Positions 28,101 through 35,742 of a stretch of DNA of 64,000 nucleotides are shown in pieces. Position 1 is the first letter of the stretch; each line of letters starts with the position of its first letter. The translations under genes were made by a program, and so were the position numbers. Source of the stretch: Stenotrophomonas sp. UBA2124 (lineage in GTDB: Bacteria; Pseudomonadota; Gammaproteobacteria; Xanthomonadales; Xanthomonadaceae); assembly GCA_002329155.1 (NCBI GenBank), contig DCXY01000032.1, positions 1 to 64,000 on the forward strand, in the 5' to 3' direction. Under the pieces are notes generated by a model, which did not search any database, was not told the origin of the DNA, and was given only the letters and a program-made list of their open reading frames with translations.

Positions 28101-31100
28101 GGGTGCGCACATCGTCGAGCGCGATGCGGCCAGCCTTGGCCCTCAGCGTGCCGTCAACCGATATGTCGCCGGCCCCGAGCAGAGAGATGGATTGACCGGG
28201 GTCCACAGTGATCTGCGCGCCCTGTCCGATGCTGATGTCGCCACCGGCAAAGTTCCGTTCCGAGCGCAGGGTCAGGCTTGCGCCAGTGCGCTGGGAAACC
28301 CTGCCGGTAGCTGGATTGACCATGTATAGCGGCGCGTCCCACAGACTCAGTGCGTCGCTGGCCGAAGCGGCCTGCGCCGCGCCTTCACCGAAACGAAGAC
28401 TAGGACTGGACACGTCGACTGTGGTGCCTTCGGCAACCCGCATGCCTTCATGCCCGTTGATGTCGTACTGGCTGAAGCCCGTCCGCATCAGTGAAGGATC
28501 CAGCAGCAGCATGTCGGGGTCGGTGTCACCGGCCGCACCAATCACAACGCTCCCACCAGTAGCCAGCCGCAACCTGCCACCGCCCGTGACGCCGAGCCCA
28601 CTGAGCTCTCCTTTCATCTGCAGGCGGCCACTACCATCGGTGCTCACCTGCGCACTGTTGGCCAACAGGCTTATGTTTCCACCCTTGCCGCCCGTGGTCT
28701 TACCACCCGCGTCCACGTAGCCCGACGCATTCACGCTTATCCTTGCGCCCTGCATCACGTTCACGTCATGGCTGCTCTCCAGTTGCAGACTGCCGCCATC
28801 CATCCAGGCTCGCCCAGCGGTGCTGGCCCCATCAAGCAGCTGGTTGCTCCAGCGCCCATGAAGATCAATCCGCGCATTGGCACCGACGTTGATCACCCCT
28901 CTGTCCTGGGGCTGCAGTGCAGCAACCTGGTCAGCACGGTTCTTCAGCAGATTGCTCGCGGCTATACTGCCGCCAGCAATACGCACACGGCCATCAAGGT
29001 CAATCCTGTTACCGGCCAGTACCAGTTCGCCACCGTCCACGAGACTCAGGTCGTCATCAAGCTCAATGGTGCCCCGTGTTGCAAGGTCAATCCGGCCCCA
29101 CTGTTGTTCGCTGAGGCGCTTGCTGTCCAGCCACACCGTATTGCCGCGCATTTCGTCCAATGCGGTCTGCAGCGACCAACTGCGTTCGTCCTGCTCCAGC
29201 TCGGCTATACGCAGCTGTGACAGGAATGCATCATTTCGGCCGATGCCGTCATAGCGCCCAACCCACAACTGCGCGCCTCGCGCAATCGCGTTCTGTGCCT
29301 GTGATACACCTCCGGTACCCGAGGCGGCCTTGCGAACCTGGGCGGAGCCAGTGAACGTTGAGGTATCCACCTGACCTTGCAATATTGCCGTGGGCGCGGA
29401 AACCAGCAGCCGCCCGGCGTCACGCCCCACGGTATAGCCATTCTCGTAGCGCGCCTCGCTGGCGATTACCGGGTTACGGAAGGCGTCCGTCACCCCCCAT
29501 CGCTGCTGTTCCACTTCGTGCCCGCGATAGAACCCGACGAAACGGGTGTTCGCCGGCGCATCCTCAAGGCGGTACAGCATGCCATCGTCGCCACGCAGCC
29601 AACTGCTCCGGACGACACCGCTGGCAACATCCAGACTGCCACCGGCCAGATTGATGTGCGAGCCACTGCTGCTGACAACCTCGTTACCGGCAAGCTGCAA
29701 CGTGCCGCCCACCGAGGCCCATTCGCTCATTGAGCGACCCAGCAGGCCAAGGTAGCCACCTACTTCAAGCAAACCTCCCGCTGCGTACCATCGCTCGCCT
29801 GCATATCCACCCGTACCTGCGGGCACATAGGTAAGTTGCCGGCGATCCACCCAGACCTTGTTGTTGTTGAGCTTGCCGCCATCACGGTTCTGCGGTGAAT
29901 CCCGCAGCTCGTTGCCCTGTATGTTGATCTCCAGCTCGTTGCTTTCCATCGACACCCGAACACCTGTCGCACCCGATACGTCCACCCTCGAACCATCTGC
30001 AAGCAGCGTGCGCTGGCGTGCATCCATGGTTATCTGGCCACCGGTTGCGACGGTAAGCGAACCCGCCTGCGCGTCAATGCTGCCACCCGATACGATCTCC
30101 ACGCGGGACTGGTCGCGCCTATCCTGCAGGCGCGACAGATTGTCGAATGTCCCCGCAGCCGTGTTTGCTCTGATCCTGTCCTGCTCGGTAGATTCCTTGA
30201 TCAGAGCTGCCAGCTGGCCATCGACGGCGGTAGCCTTGCCATCGTCCTCGATGAGCACGGCGGTGGTGGCACCCTTGGCCAGGGTCACGCTGCCCTGCGT
30301 ATCACTGAGCGAGTTCAGCAGGTGCACGGTGCCACGCTGGTTCAGCGTGGTGGTGGCTACCGCCACGCCGGCCTGTTCCACCTCGCGCCCGGCCAGGGTG
30401 ATATCGCCCTCGCGCGCACGGATGAGGCCGGTGTTGCGCACGCTGCCGGCGGTACTACCGGCAACGAAGCGCGGTGCGATCTCGTTGCCGCGCGTGGTGG
30501 AGCTGGTGTTCTCGGCCGTGCCCATGCCGCGGCGGATGACAAAACTGTCACCCGCTGCCAACTGGGCCTGGCCCTTGCGGGTCTCGATCTGCCCCGCATT
30601 CTCCACGCTGCTGCCGGCCAGCAGCACGTAGCCACCGCCGCGCGTTGCAGTGGTGGGCTCATGCGTGGTGATGCGTGCGCCCTGCTCCACCAGCACCTTG
30701 CCAAGCGCGTCGGTCAGCGCGGCGGTGTTGGCATCGCTGCTGTACAGGCCCTTGTCACGGAACTGCGTGTCACTGATGCGGGCGGCCGCAGCCACCAGGT
30801 TGCGCACGTTGACCTGGCTGTTGTTGCCGAAGACCACACCGTTGCGGTTGCTGACAAATACGCTGCCGTTGGCCTTCAGCTGGCCCAGCAATTGACTGGG
30901 GCGCGCGTTGGGATCATTGACCCGGTTGAGCACCGCCCAGTCGGCGTTCTGCAGGAAGTTCAACGTGGTGTTGGCACCGATGTTGAAGGTTTCCCAGTTC
31001 AGGATGGCCTTGTCCGCGGTCTGCTCGATGCTGACCTGCACACGGCCATCGCTGCCCTTGGACTGCACTGCCTCACGCGCATTTATCCAGCCTTTGGTCA

Positions 31101-31503
31101 ACGCATTCTCGTCGACCATCAGGCCGCCCTTGCCGATCCCGTCCACCACCACGAAGCCATCGCCGGCGCGTGTCCGCTGCCTGGCCTGCTCCTGCAGCCG
31201 CTGCTGCAGGGCAATGGCCTGCGCGGCGGTGCCGAGGTTGTCGATGGACTGCTTGAGCTTCTGCTGCGCGGCTGCCTGCTGCTGCAGTGGCAACTGGTAT
31301 TGGATGGGGGCGCCATTGGGCATGCGGCCACTCTGTGCCGCGGTGGCCTGTGCTGCCCCGCGCTCGGCAAACCACGCTGGGCTGAATGCCTGCTGGGCCT
31401 GCACGGACAGCACCGGCGCGGCGCTCAATGCCAGGGCAATGGCCCAGGCCATCGGATGATTGCGCGGGGTACGACGCTGATGGGGAGTATGCGCGTGCGA
31501 CAT
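19114..31503 (-). CDS. Giant two-partner secretion adhesin (filamentous haemagglutinin family, PdtA-like)
   Basis: A 4129-residue exoprotein, the largest gene here. Signal peptide residues 1-36 (basic n-region, cut near SVQA|QQ) precede the TPS domain (about 105-330), with WETFNIGANTTLNF and GSVFVSNRNGVVFG. Most of the rest is beta-helix-type repeats (GGSLQLES, ARIDLSG). A duplicated 47-residue unit lies near residues 2969-3062. The last 470 residues hold a DUF3739-like end (RFGQDVDGADALAYFD). No toxin-like C-terminus or immunity gene is present, so an adhesin or surface filament is likely. ATG 31503 has GAGG five bases upstream; an earlier in-frame start at 31617 would bury the signal. It is last in the minus-strand array after the PstS-like gene. 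Size, neighbours and TpsB partner match P. aeruginosa PdtA. Confidence 0.9.
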   Translation of the reverse strand: MSHAHTPHQRRTPRNHPMAWAIALALSAAPVLSVQAQQAFSPAWFAERGAAQATAAQSGRMPNGAPIQYQLPLQQQAAAQQKLKQSIDNLGTAAQAIALQQRLQEQARQRTRAGDGFVVVDGIGKGGLMVDENALTKGWINAREAVQSKGSDGRVQVSIEQTADKAILNWETFNIGANTTLNFLQNADWAVLNRVNDPNARPSQLLGQLKANGSVFVSNRNGVVFGNNSQVNVRNLVAAAARISDTQFRDKGLYSSDANTAALTDALGKVLVEQGARITTHEPTTATRGGGYVLLAGSSVENAGQIETRKGQAQLAAGDSFVIRRGMGTAENTSSTTRGNEIAPRFVAGSTAGSVRNTGLIRAREGDITLAGREVEQAGVAVATTTLNQRGTVHLLNSLSDTQGSVTLAKGATTAVLIEDDGKATAVDGQLAALIKESTEQDRIRANTAAGTFDNLSRLQDRRDQSRVEIVSGGSIDAQAGSLTVATGGQITMDARQRTLLADGSRVDVSGATGVRVSMESNELEINIQGNELRDSPQNRDGGKLNNNKVWVDRRQLTYVPAGTGGYAGERWYAAGGLLEVGGYLGLLGRSMSEWASVGGTLQLAGNEVVSSSGSHINLAGGSLDVASGVVRSSWLRGDDGMLYRLEDAPANTRFVGFYRGHEVEQQRWGVTDAFRNPVIASEARYENGYTVGRDAGRLLVSAPTAILQGQVDTSTFTGSAQVRKAASGTGGVSQAQNAIARGAQLWVGRYDGIGRNDAFLSQLRIAELEQDERSWSLQTALDEMRGNTVWLDSKRLSEQQWGRIDLATRGTIELDDDLSLVDGGELVLAGNRIDLDGRVRIAGGSIAASNLLKNRADQVAALQPQDRGVINVGANARIDLHGRWSNQLLDGASTAGRAWMDGGSLQLESSHDVNVMQGARISVNASGYVDAGGKTTGGKGGNISLLANSAQVSTDGSGRLQMKGELSGLGVTGGGRLRLATGGSVVIGAAGDTDPDMLLLDPSLMRTGFSQYDINGHEGMRVAEGTTVDVSSPSLRFGEGAAQAASASDALSLWDAPLYMVNPATGRVSQRTGASLTLRSERNFAGGDISIGQGAQITVDPGQSISLLGAGDISVDGTLRAKAGRIALDDVRTPQMNYRPDASAAQYRIGKGALLDVSGQSHVQVDPAGRRQGLLSDGGSIEIGGALDWENKDQIANRPPDAFVVIERGAVLDASGAAAELYIEGQGNRKVASNGGTIVLRSANGLLLDGLMRAKAGGDGAQGGTLGVAFGGGIYDKAKVTPTVAGPRSLTLVQHAEEGATTTSEPEFGRAVLGVDQIEAGGFDHLSLFSDLRVQGNVDLRLGQSLRLYGVSGAAIGMSEASSAGTVFNIQAPYLRLAQARWFQVNVNDPFITPLAAASDKEHGFLARADLIDLRDAVDLENFSKVALDSKGDVRLLRGISSSNAHVPTQLLAPSALDITAAQIYPTTNSRARIAVGLSTAQKSQGAAYWTNSKGLLRIFGQGADPAAPQSALGGLTLLAAGIEQGGVVRVPLGSLQLGGRNEAGTGASRVHLLTGSVTSTSAAGISIPYGGTTDGISWKLEGATVQPGWIGRTPDGRQQGVQLTANSITVDKGALLDMSGGGTLSGAGFVSGRGGSVDVLNHPLIDANPSFGFSATGNRVYALLPSYKGTVAPADMAQGGDDPMVGQRVTVPAGVPGLAAGTYVLLPASYALQPGAYRVELGGASTIAVAPVATGTGSWRLSAQQQHGLGESSNVLFSDMLLTPADVVRRHSGYNETPYDKFVVDNATRSGRPRGSLSIDAGTLWLELGRGAGLDGNTALSFQGDTRFSPAPESKGYGGSVFVTTSSRGELEVLAAGQSASISDGAAIFADALNALQPSRLVIGASASAGDNTVTVTASSQSLLVRSGATLEAAEVMLAALPGGKGITVEQGATITTLGKGKAAYDARDGYVLQGDTRSETAILALSNGEVNLLSGGTGAKVSIDIGGCAAADCEGDTRLVSEGSIGISTEGEFLLRDSVSYGTRRLGLSMSSINLGNAQALQAAASAGILPQGLSLNQQVLQQLLRGNTAIGAPALEALSLSARDAINVFGSVDLDTRSSATGRSAMRQLVLGAPAIHGYGEAGDKARIFAQSLIWDGTIPATSNPVSRQTQPTAAAMVDRLGRGQLEINADTVVLDRAPFSRPSSEVPADRKVLGFENLSFNVASQLQFGSKGSLSVHQGQDAYLADGGWQYTGGSIDINAPLITGAAGARLAVRTSGDLHIKGRGDAQNADALGAELSLQAQNIDIDGNVSLASGRLQANAVDSLTLGANARLDLSGRKIQLSDVERFSWGGDVELTAQKGSITAAEGSHINVSAQNNRAGRVSATALGERGGRVDLLGTLSGQASGRQQAGGSIVPYDSGELFLRARQLTDFSALNTRLDAGGFHGTRGFQFKEGDLTIEDTLRARNIAISMDGGSLRVAGRLDASGEQVGSIRLAARDSLQIDGMLDAHGTALRVDSYGKIIDSPNRAIVELTSTRSGVTFGPQAKVDLRSGTDVKIGKGAGQNDGVARGTLTINVPRVGTNDAAIQASSGIKVDGARDIFVNAFRRYDNAPLAAVRNVNGNRPQLITQAWLNDVVDPDSQRWMDGSLANTALSSRMAALGKVRLRPGVEIIGTITADNPKGDLTVSGDLDLSGYRYGPAANRADPARRGYGESAALVLRAQGDLNIYGSINDGFTPPPDSPDDAGWLLGEAFDTNGNPITPLDGDIVVPIDGVTLLAGTRYRKDAVLNYAIPFAATALPAGTVLPVEMALGGQLQLAAGTVLPAAITTADGHVYAAGTLLKEPLQLQTGARLGAGFRLPNSTRLAAQSWPAGVPLPADLQLADTVTLAPGALIPSMTQVKLKDGKPVNLRPAGSDGRQGRNWGLAALLPEGTTSWDLTAVAGADIDAADPRYRRPDATGDLILADSHYGTIGTARTTTTWIGAERVLTKQASLYWWGDESYAGKPVKELAGMLGFSDDDFCKMGNYCAVPERTLTKQASLYWWGDESYAGKPVRELAGILGFSDDEFCKMGNYCTGGGTLIEKTEYGSLVGTPMWSVVRTGTGDLQLLAARDVIMKSGYGVYTAGIATTLGGGVDAAFSTPGRASLGEGTPILGPAQGDGRYDAALAAWRAWYPDHGGNLTVAAGRDIQGDVWTANAEVGLVKPDGKTNRRAAYDSSSVSNWLWRQGNPGTGGADSTLTSWWINFGAYTRTSDFMEGARMVGFTGFGALGGGNLLLEAGRHGGIIAAKGGSNGEHSSAIVAAVGSTGRVTGDNQLHLTGGGDLLLRLGGALNPNLVPVEEQQSGRFQKLALNGNIVNLRGRLQMDAARIGRIATAAEHYRPLYLNLRTEDPFSAQGSQAMEGPVLVLGDAVATLQARGDVVLGGTADAGRTSVANLNKISLTDGRTAAGESWYSLWTRNTAVNLISAGGDLTPGLQDDSSARQNRLGDVDYDSFQSTSGGVNYWLYPSKLSLLAANGSIRLRQIDGVNKNVLLTAPSADGSLEVLAMESILVPQSAPAISSSGADTRLPSPFDPAFNAVMKGASIFNRSDDGSILGRALFNFGPNLPRFADQRANGGAPNRFYAVNGDIIGLVTGNSWVAQNLDGKRSVVDWRDIAAPAVVRAGRDILVSNIGALNNTPNDITVVQAGRDIVQTNVTVAGPGNVEVVAGRQLRQEDAASVVSLGGIVQGDKRPGASVALTAGNQQINFAAIRARYLDPANRADPEQSLASQPGKAVKVYDKELKDWLKQRFGQDVDGADALAYFDALPSEQQRIFLRQVYYAELREGGREYNDADGPRFGSYLRGREAIATLVPDKDAAGNTIDRTGDIVMYGGAGVRTLFGGNIELMAPGGQIVVGVQGEVPPATAGLVTQGQGDIRLFSQDSVLLGLSRVMTTFGGDIFAWSEQGDINAGRGALTTLLYTPPRRVYDAWGNVTLAPLAPSSGAGIATLNPIPEVPPGDVDLIAPLGTIDAGEAGIRVSGNINLAALQVLNAANIQVQGESKGIPALAAVNVNALASASAAASSASQAAQDVMRKTQDDARRSQPSVISVEVLGFGRTSSLTPAKAPRSPFGNYDPDSAIQLPQFNEPEARLGVDGAHKQ
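22318..22599. repeat. 141-bp tandem duplication inside the TPS adhesin gene
   Basis: Two near-identical 141-base units (22318-22458 and 22459-22599) encode a 47-residue module with SLYWWGDESYAGKPV and FCKMGNYC. The copies differ at a few third-position and conservative sites, so the duplication is not brand new. The unit is in frame and adds two cysteines per copy. Confidence 0.9.
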
Positions 31504-31634
31504 AGTGACCTCGTGCAGCCGGCGGCCGGCTTGCTGGAATGGGGGTGCGCTCACGGGACATGTGAAGGCGCTACTATCTGGACGGAGTTGTTCACGCCGA
31601 AGCGACAGCTTTTTCACGCAGCCGAATACTGACG

Positions 31635-31664
31635 ACAGATGCCGGCCATAGGGCCGGCATCTGT
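31635..31664. terminator. Strong hairpin between PstS-like gene and TPS adhesin gene
   Basis: ACAGATGCCGGCC (31635-31647) pairs perfectly over 13 bases with GGCCGGCATCTGT (31652-31664), with a 4-base loop. It lies just past the PstS-like stop on the minus strand, with no T run after it in that direction. It probably stabilises or partly terminates the pstS-like transcript and lowers read-through to the adhesin. Confidence 0.6.
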
Positions 31665-31691
31665 TTCATCTCAACAAAAGACTGAATGCAA

Positions 31692-32849
31692 TTACGGACG
31701 GCCGATGCCGGCGCAGGTATTGACGTTGTTCAAGCCAGTGGCTTGGCCGCCATCAAAGAAACGGTCGCGAATGGCATTGCGCCAGGTATCCGTAAGAGCG
31801 ACGAATCCATGATTTGAAATAGCCGAGCTTATATTTGCCGGCACGCTAGCAGCATAATGCTGCGAGAAGTACAGGCGCATACGCGCAGCCACGGCTGCGT
31901 TCTTGTAGCACTGCCCGATAATGAAGTTGGTGTAACCAACTATCGGGTAGCCTTTGCCGGTTGGATTCGTGAATACTGGCACCCAGTTCTCCGGGTTGTT
32001 GGCAGCAGATCCGGTCGGCGGCGCGATGGTTTCGAGCGTAGCCTTCACGCTAGGATCGTTCGGCGATGCATCACGCAGCTTCGCAATCTTTGCGGCGTTG
32101 CTCAGATCAGCCTTGGGTACCACGTCCGGGCCGACGTAACCAATGGCACCGTCGGTCGAGTAGACCTTGTCATACAGCGGCTTGCTGCCCAAAGTTCCAG
32201 CAACAGCGAAGTTGCTCGGGAGCGACTTGAACTGCTTCCAGAACTCCTGGGTGACGGTGAACTTTCCGCCGATGAGCTTGCTGCTGTCGGCATTCTCTGC
32301 GGCACATGCGTTGGCAAGGAAACGAGTCAGCAGTTCAGTGGTGCCGCTCTTTTCATTGCGGTAGATGACGGTGATCGGACCACTCTTGCTGGAATCGAGC
32401 TCGCGCCAATCAGTGATGGCGCCGGACATCACGCCACACAAATTGGCAACCGAAAGGTTGAGTGATACATCAGCCTTGTTGAACGGAATGGTGACCGAAG
32501 TGCCGACAGACGGGATCTGGATCAGCGGGCCGAAAGCTGGTGCCATGTTGGCGTTGTAGGTTTCGATCTCGGACTGATCGAGAACTGAATCGCTACCCGC
32601 AAAATGCACGGTTCCGGTGGTTTTGAAGAGTTCCGCATTGTTGGTAAGGAACGCGGCCTTGCCCGTACCAGAGCCAGTCACCGCATAGGTGAAGTTGTCC
32701 GGCAGGATGTTGTCGGCAGCACCCCTGTAGAGCGTGGCCGGCAGCGAAGCGCCGCCACCCTGTACGGTGACGGTCTGGGCCGAAGCGGTACCAGCAGTGG
32801 CGAGAAGCACGGCGGCGACGAGCGCGGCCAGAGTATTGCACTTGTACAT
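31692..32849 (-). CDS. PstS/DING-like substrate-binding protein
   Basis: A 385-residue exported protein: signal peptide MYKCNTLAALVAAVLLATAG and cleavage near SA|Q, then TVTVQGGGASLPATLYRG, resembling the start of DING/PstS phosphate-binding proteins. Later motifs fit the PstS-type fold (FAGSDSVLD, FNKADVSLNL, ITVIYRNEKSGTTELLTRFL). Four cysteines could form disulfides. No pst transporter genes are nearby. In P. aeruginosa the equivalent place beside hxc is held by LapA-type phosphate-binding or phosphatase proteins exported by the Hxc T2SS, so this may be the cognate T2SS cargo. AGGAG lies nine bases before the ATG. Hand counts of two 60-base lines gave 53-55% GC, below neighbouring genes. 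Confidence 0.82.
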   Translation of the reverse strand: MYKCNTLAALVAAVLLATAGTASAQTVTVQGGGASLPATLYRGAADNILPDNFTYAVTGSGTGKAAFLTNNAELFKTTGTVHFAGSDSVLDQSEIETYNANMAPAFGPLIQIPSVGTSVTIPFNKADVSLNLSVANLCGVMSGAITDWRELDSSKSGPITVIYRNEKSGTTELLTRFLANACAAENADSSKLIGGKFTVTQEFWKQFKSLPSNFAVAGTLGSKPLYDKVYSTDGAIGYVGPDVVPKADLSNAAKIAKLRDASPNDPSVKATLETIAPPTGSAANNPENWVPVFTNPTGKGYPIVGYTNFIIGQCYKNAAVAARMRLYFSQHYAASVPANISSAISNHGFVALTDTWRNAIRDRFFDGGQATGLNNVNTCAGIGRP

Positions 32850-33100
32850 GATGATTAGCTCCTGAAGGGTTCTACTGCGAAGGTTGAAAACCAGAGGGAG
32901 GTGTGTTCAATCACGGCTGCAATCGCGCTTGCTGCATTACCTCGTCGCGATGCCATGCAGATGCTGGGCGAGCACCGTTACAGGGTGCTTAAGAAAGGTG
33001 TGGAGGACGCCGAAAAGATGTGGAGAATCGTGCATTGAATGCATGTAGCAGGAACGCAACACCAACGCGCCCGGATGCGACGCAATCTACATGCGCACGA

Positions 33101-34300
33101 CTACTGCACCAGCTGGTTCATTTCCATGATGGGCATCAGCACCGCAAGCACGATGGTGAGCACAACACCTCCCATCACCAGAATCATGGTTGGCTCAAGC
33201 AGCGCGGTGAGGCTCATGGCACGGCGCTCCACTTCGCTGGAGATTGTCTTTGCGGCGCGGTCAAGCAATGGCGCCAATGCGCCGGTCTTCTCGCCGCTGC
33301 TGACAAGATGTACCAGGATCGGCGGGTATACCTGCTGCACCTTGAGCGCCGCACCCAGTGACACGCCTTCGCGCACGCGCGCAGCCACATCATCCGCGCA
33401 CCGGGCCAGCTCGGCGTTTGAAAGCGTCTGCCGCGCCGCCTCCAATGCACGCAGCAGCGGCACACCGGCATCGATCAGAATGGCCAGGGTGGAGGCGAAG
33501 CGTGCGCTGTTAACACCCAGCACGAAACGCCCCAGCATGGGCGCACGCAGCACCATATGATCCCAGCGCAGGCGGATGCGCGGCTTTCGCAATGCCAGTC
33601 GCCAACCGGTAATGGCAGCACCTGCCGCAACCAGCATCCATAGCCCCCATTGGCGCACGAAGGCGCTGGCCACAAGCATCACCTCGGTGATCCATGGCAA
33701 TGCCTGGCGCGCCTGCACGAAGGCGGTGACCACCTGCGGCACCACGTAGCTGAGCAGGAAGATGACGATGGCCACCGATACCAGGCTGATCGCGCCGGGA
33801 TAGATGAATGCCGTGATCACCTTGGCCTGCAGTGCGTTGCGTTCTTCAATGTAGTCGGCAAGCCGTTCCATGACCCTGGCCAGATCACCGGAATCCTCGC
33901 CTGCGGCAACCAGTGCCCGGTAGATGGGCGGGAAATCGCGTGGCCGCTCGCCCAGTGCCACCGCAAGCCGCTGGCCCGCACGCACGTCAGTACGCACCGC
34001 GCCGAGCGCCTGGCCGATATGGGCGCGCTCGGCCTGCTCGATCACCGCGCCCAATGCCGCTTCCAACGGAAGCCGGGCGGCCAGCAGGCTGGCAAGCTGG
34101 CGGGTAGCCCAGGCCAGCTCCGTGGCGGAAAGCCGCCGCTGTGCCCATTGCGCGCTGCCGGAACGTGCGGCGTTCACCTGTACCGCAATCAGTCCGCGCG
34201 TGCGAAGTGCCTGCCGCACACCACGCGCGGTGTCGGCCTCAAGCTGGCCCTTCTCGATGCGCCCGTCGCTGTCTGCAGCCTGGTAGTCGAACAGCGCCAT
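33101..34300 (-). CDS. gspF: Type II secretion inner-membrane platform protein GspF
   Basis: A 399-residue protein with two T2SF domains (LASLLAARLPLEAAL; FASTLAILIDAGVPLLRALEAA) and membrane helices near residues 165-190, 215-235 and at the C-terminus (MILVMGGVVLTIVLAVLMPI). It forms the platform under the pseudopilus with GspE and GspL. ATG 34300 has AGG seven bases before it. It is the last gene of the G-K-L-M-D-E-F run; the PstS-like gene follows after 251 bases. Confidence 0.93.
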   Translation of the reverse strand: MALFDYQAADSDGRIEKGQLEADTARGVRQALRTRGLIAVQVNAARSGSAQWAQRRLSATELAWATRQLASLLAARLPLEAALGAVIEQAERAHIGQALGAVRTDVRAGQRLAVALGERPRDFPPIYRALVAAGEDSGDLARVMERLADYIEERNALQAKVITAFIYPGAISLVSVAIVIFLLSYVVPQVVTAFVQARQALPWITEVMLVASAFVRQWGLWMLVAAGAAITGWRLALRKPRIRLRWDHMVLRAPMLGRFVLGVNSARFASTLAILIDAGVPLLRALEAARQTLSNAELARCADDVAARVREGVSLGAALKVQQVYPPILVHLVSSGEKTGALAPLLDRAAKTISSEVERRAMSLTALLEPTMILVMGGVVLTIVLAVLMPIMEMNQLVQ

Positions 34301-34308
34301 GGCCAACC

Positions 34309-35742
34309 TCAATCATCGTCGGTGACGCGCAGAATCTCCTCCTGCGTGGTGACGCCACTTTCAACCCAACGCTGGCCATCCTGGCGCAGGCTGCGCATGC
34401 CAGCGGCAAGTGCGGCCGCACGCAGTGCCGGCTCACCCTGCCCTTCGTGGATGAGTGTGCGCACGCGCTCGTCCACCACGAACAGCTCATGGATACCGGT
34501 GCGGCCCTTGTAGCCGCTGTGCGCGCAGGCCGGGCAGCCTGCCGCACGCCATACGCTAGTGCCGTGCGCATCCACTTCGGCCCGCCGGCATTGCATGCAC
34601 AGCCGCCGTACCAGCCGCTGCGCGAGTACGCCACGCAATGACGAGGCCAGCAGAAAAGGCTCCACCCCCATGTCGGCCAGGCGTGTAACCGCCGATACCG
34701 CATCATTGGTATGCAGCGAGGCAAGCACGCCGTGGCCGGTAAGCGAGGACTGCACGGCGATCTGCGCGGTTTCCAGATCACGTATCTCGCCGATCATGAT
34801 GGTGTCCGGATCCTGGCGCAGGATGGCCCGTAGCGCAGTGGCAAAGCTCATGCCGATGCGCGCATTGACCTGTATCTGGCCTATGCCGGCAAAGTCGTAC
34901 TCCACCGGGTCTTCAACGGTCAGGATGTTGCTGGTGCTGCTGTCCAGCTGGCCGAGCGCGGCATACATGGAGGTGGTCTTGCCGCTGCCGGTTGGGCCTG
35001 TGACCAGCACGATGCCGTGCGGTTGCCGGATCAGGTTGGTAAAAGTGGCCAGGGTATCTTCGGCCATGCCCAGGCGCTGCAGCTGCAGACGCCCAGCGTC
35101 CTTTTCCAGCAGGCGCAGCACAGCGCGTTCGCCGTGCCCGGTGGGTACGGTGGAAACACGGATGTCCAGTGGCCGGCCTGCCACGCGGATGGCGATGCGC
35201 CCATCCTGCGGCAGGCGTTTTTCGGCGATATCCAGGTGCGCCATGATCTTGATGCGCGATACCAGCGCCGCGTGCAGGGCGCGCCGCGGCTGCACCATGT
35301 CGCGCAGGGTGCCATCTACCCGGTAGCGCACGACCGAGTGGGTTTCAAACGGCTCGATATGCAGGTCACTGGCGCCATCACGCGCGGCCTGGGTGAGCAG
35401 CGCGTTGATCATGCGGATTACCGGTGCGTCGTCCTGCGCTTCAAGCAGGTCGGTGACCTCGGGTATGTCCTGCATCAGCCGGTCAAGGTCCACCTCGTTC
35501 TCGGCAGCCCCCACCACCGTGGCGGCATCGTCACCATCGCGGTAGTGCTGCGCCAGTTGCTGCTGCCATTGGGCGTCGTCCAGCAGCTGCAGTGGCAGCG
35601 GCCCATGGCGCCGGCGCAGCTCGGCCACGGCCCACGCGGCACTGCCCGCGGTACCCAGCAAGGTGGCCACGCCATCCTGCTCGGCAAGCAGCACACGCTG
35701 GCTGCGCACCCATGCATATGGCAATGGCCGTAGCGCACTCAC
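34309..35742 (-). CDS. gspE: Type II secretion ATPase GspE
   Basis: A 477-residue secretion ATPase. Walker A GPTGSGKTTSM, Asp box SDLHIEPFE, Walker B-type TIMIGEIRDLETAQIA and His box SLTGHGVLASLHTNDA are all present. The C-terminal tetracysteine zinc module (CMQC and CPAC) is intact. It powers pseudopilus assembly with GspL and GspF. The GTG start overlaps the gspD stop by four bases. Confidence 0.95.
   Translation of the reverse strand: MSALRPLPYAWVRSQRVLLAEQDGVATLLGTAGSAAWAVAELRRRHGPLPLQLLDDAQWQQQLAQHYRDGDDAATVVGAAENEVDLDRLMQDIPEVTDLLEAQDDAPVIRMINALLTQAARDGASDLHIEPFETHSVVRYRVDGTLRDMVQPRRALHAALVSRIKIMAHLDIAEKRLPQDGRIAIRVAGRPLDIRVSTVPTGHGERAVLRLLEKDAGRLQLQRLGMAEDTLATFTNLIRQPHGIVLVTGPTGSGKTTSMYAALGQLDSSTSNILTVEDPVEYDFAGIGQIQVNARIGMSFATALRAILRQDPDTIMIGEIRDLETAQIAVQSSLTGHGVLASLHTNDAVSAVTRLADMGVEPFLLASSLRGVLAQRLVRRLCMQCRRAEVDAHGTSVWRAAGCPACAHSGYKGRTGIHELFVVDERVRTLIHEGQGEPALRAAALAAGMRSLRQDGQRWVESGVTTQEEILRVTDDD

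Noticed and set aside
19114..31503. Contact-dependent inhibition (CdiA-type) toxin
   Set aside because: The C-terminus is DUF3739-like with no toxin domain or small immunity gene downstream, and the TPS/ExbB context fits PdtA.
31414..31503. Extended signal peptide region (ESPR) in the TPS adhesin
   Set aside because: The n-region is basic and slightly long, but the canonical MNKxYRLVW-type pattern is missing.
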